Shown: positions 63,831 through 64,000 of the stretch, piece by piece
Numbering within the stretch: the stretch's first letter is position 1
How the letters are laid out: every line of letters starts with the position of its first letter
DNA from: Cristatella mucedo
Taxonomy: Eukaryota; Bryozoa; Phylactolaemata; Cristatellidae
Direction: 5' to 3'
DNA length: 64,000 bases
Assembly (NCBI GenBank): GCA_009760855.2
Contig: WPIO01000216.1
Location: 1 to 64,000 of the forward strand
The notes under the pieces: generated by a model
Seen by the model: only the letters and a program-made list of their open reading frames with translations
The model's database searches: none
What the model was told of the DNA's origin: nothing
Program-made: the position numbers and the translations under genes

Positions 63831-64000
63831 CAGGCTCGATACCACTGCTGTTCCCATTATTACATCAATCAGAATTAACCGATGCTAGCAAATTTGCAGA
63901 GCACTTAAATGCAGAAACGTCGTTTACACCCTCGTTTTAACACTCCGGGATGACCTGAAAGTGAACTGAGAAGGCTACAGATAAAATTCAGCTAAATTTG

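Overview
The window looks like metazoan nuclear DNA, most likely from an invertebrate. The evidence is a very large satellite array, decayed non-LTR retrotransposons of the L2/CR1/Rex1 type, a tRNA-derived SINE, long microsatellites and AT-rich non-coding DNA. I see no bacterial operons, CRISPR, rRNA or intact tRNA genes. The species cannot be told from the sequence.

Positions 1-52,505 are one uninterrupted tandem satellite with a monomer of about 422 bp, running off the left edge. The many short reading frames in it, on both strands, are by-products of the repeat. Three zones can be seen. Zone 1 (1 to about 16,920) holds diverged monomers with many fusions, deletions and shuffled variants. 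Zone 2 (about 16,920-32,480) is the same satellite, but with dense small insertions and homopolymer expansions that look like uncorrected long-read error. Zone 3 (32,480-52,505) is homogeneous and has a nested structure: the 422-bp monomers alternate as two classes (about 844 bp), and these form a four-monomer higher-order repeat of about 1,689 bp (A1-B-A2-C). Such an arrangement is typical of centromeric or pericentromeric satellites, but no function can be shown from sequence alone.

At 52,505 the array stops abruptly inside the reverse-transcriptase region of a minus-strand LINE fragment. The right flank (52,506-64,000) is AT-rich and mostly non-coding. It holds four LINE-family remnants (52.5, 56.8, 59.8-61.1 and 61.1-62.0 kb), a tRNA-SINE (58.8-59.0 kb), a (TA)n tract beside a perfect 124-bp palindrome (54.2 kb), a probable pair of dispersed repeat copies (55.3 and 63.6 kb), and a 1-kb (TCTCTCTG)n mosaic minisatellite (62.5-63.5 kb).

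The only convincing cellular gene candidate is a very short minus-strand frame at 57,104-57,265. It encodes a 53-residue secreted peptide precursor with a signal peptide, an acidic propeptide, a Lys-Arg cleavage site and a short basic two-cysteine mature peptide. I do not recognise the family. This peptide and the higher-order satellite organisation are the two most noteworthy items.
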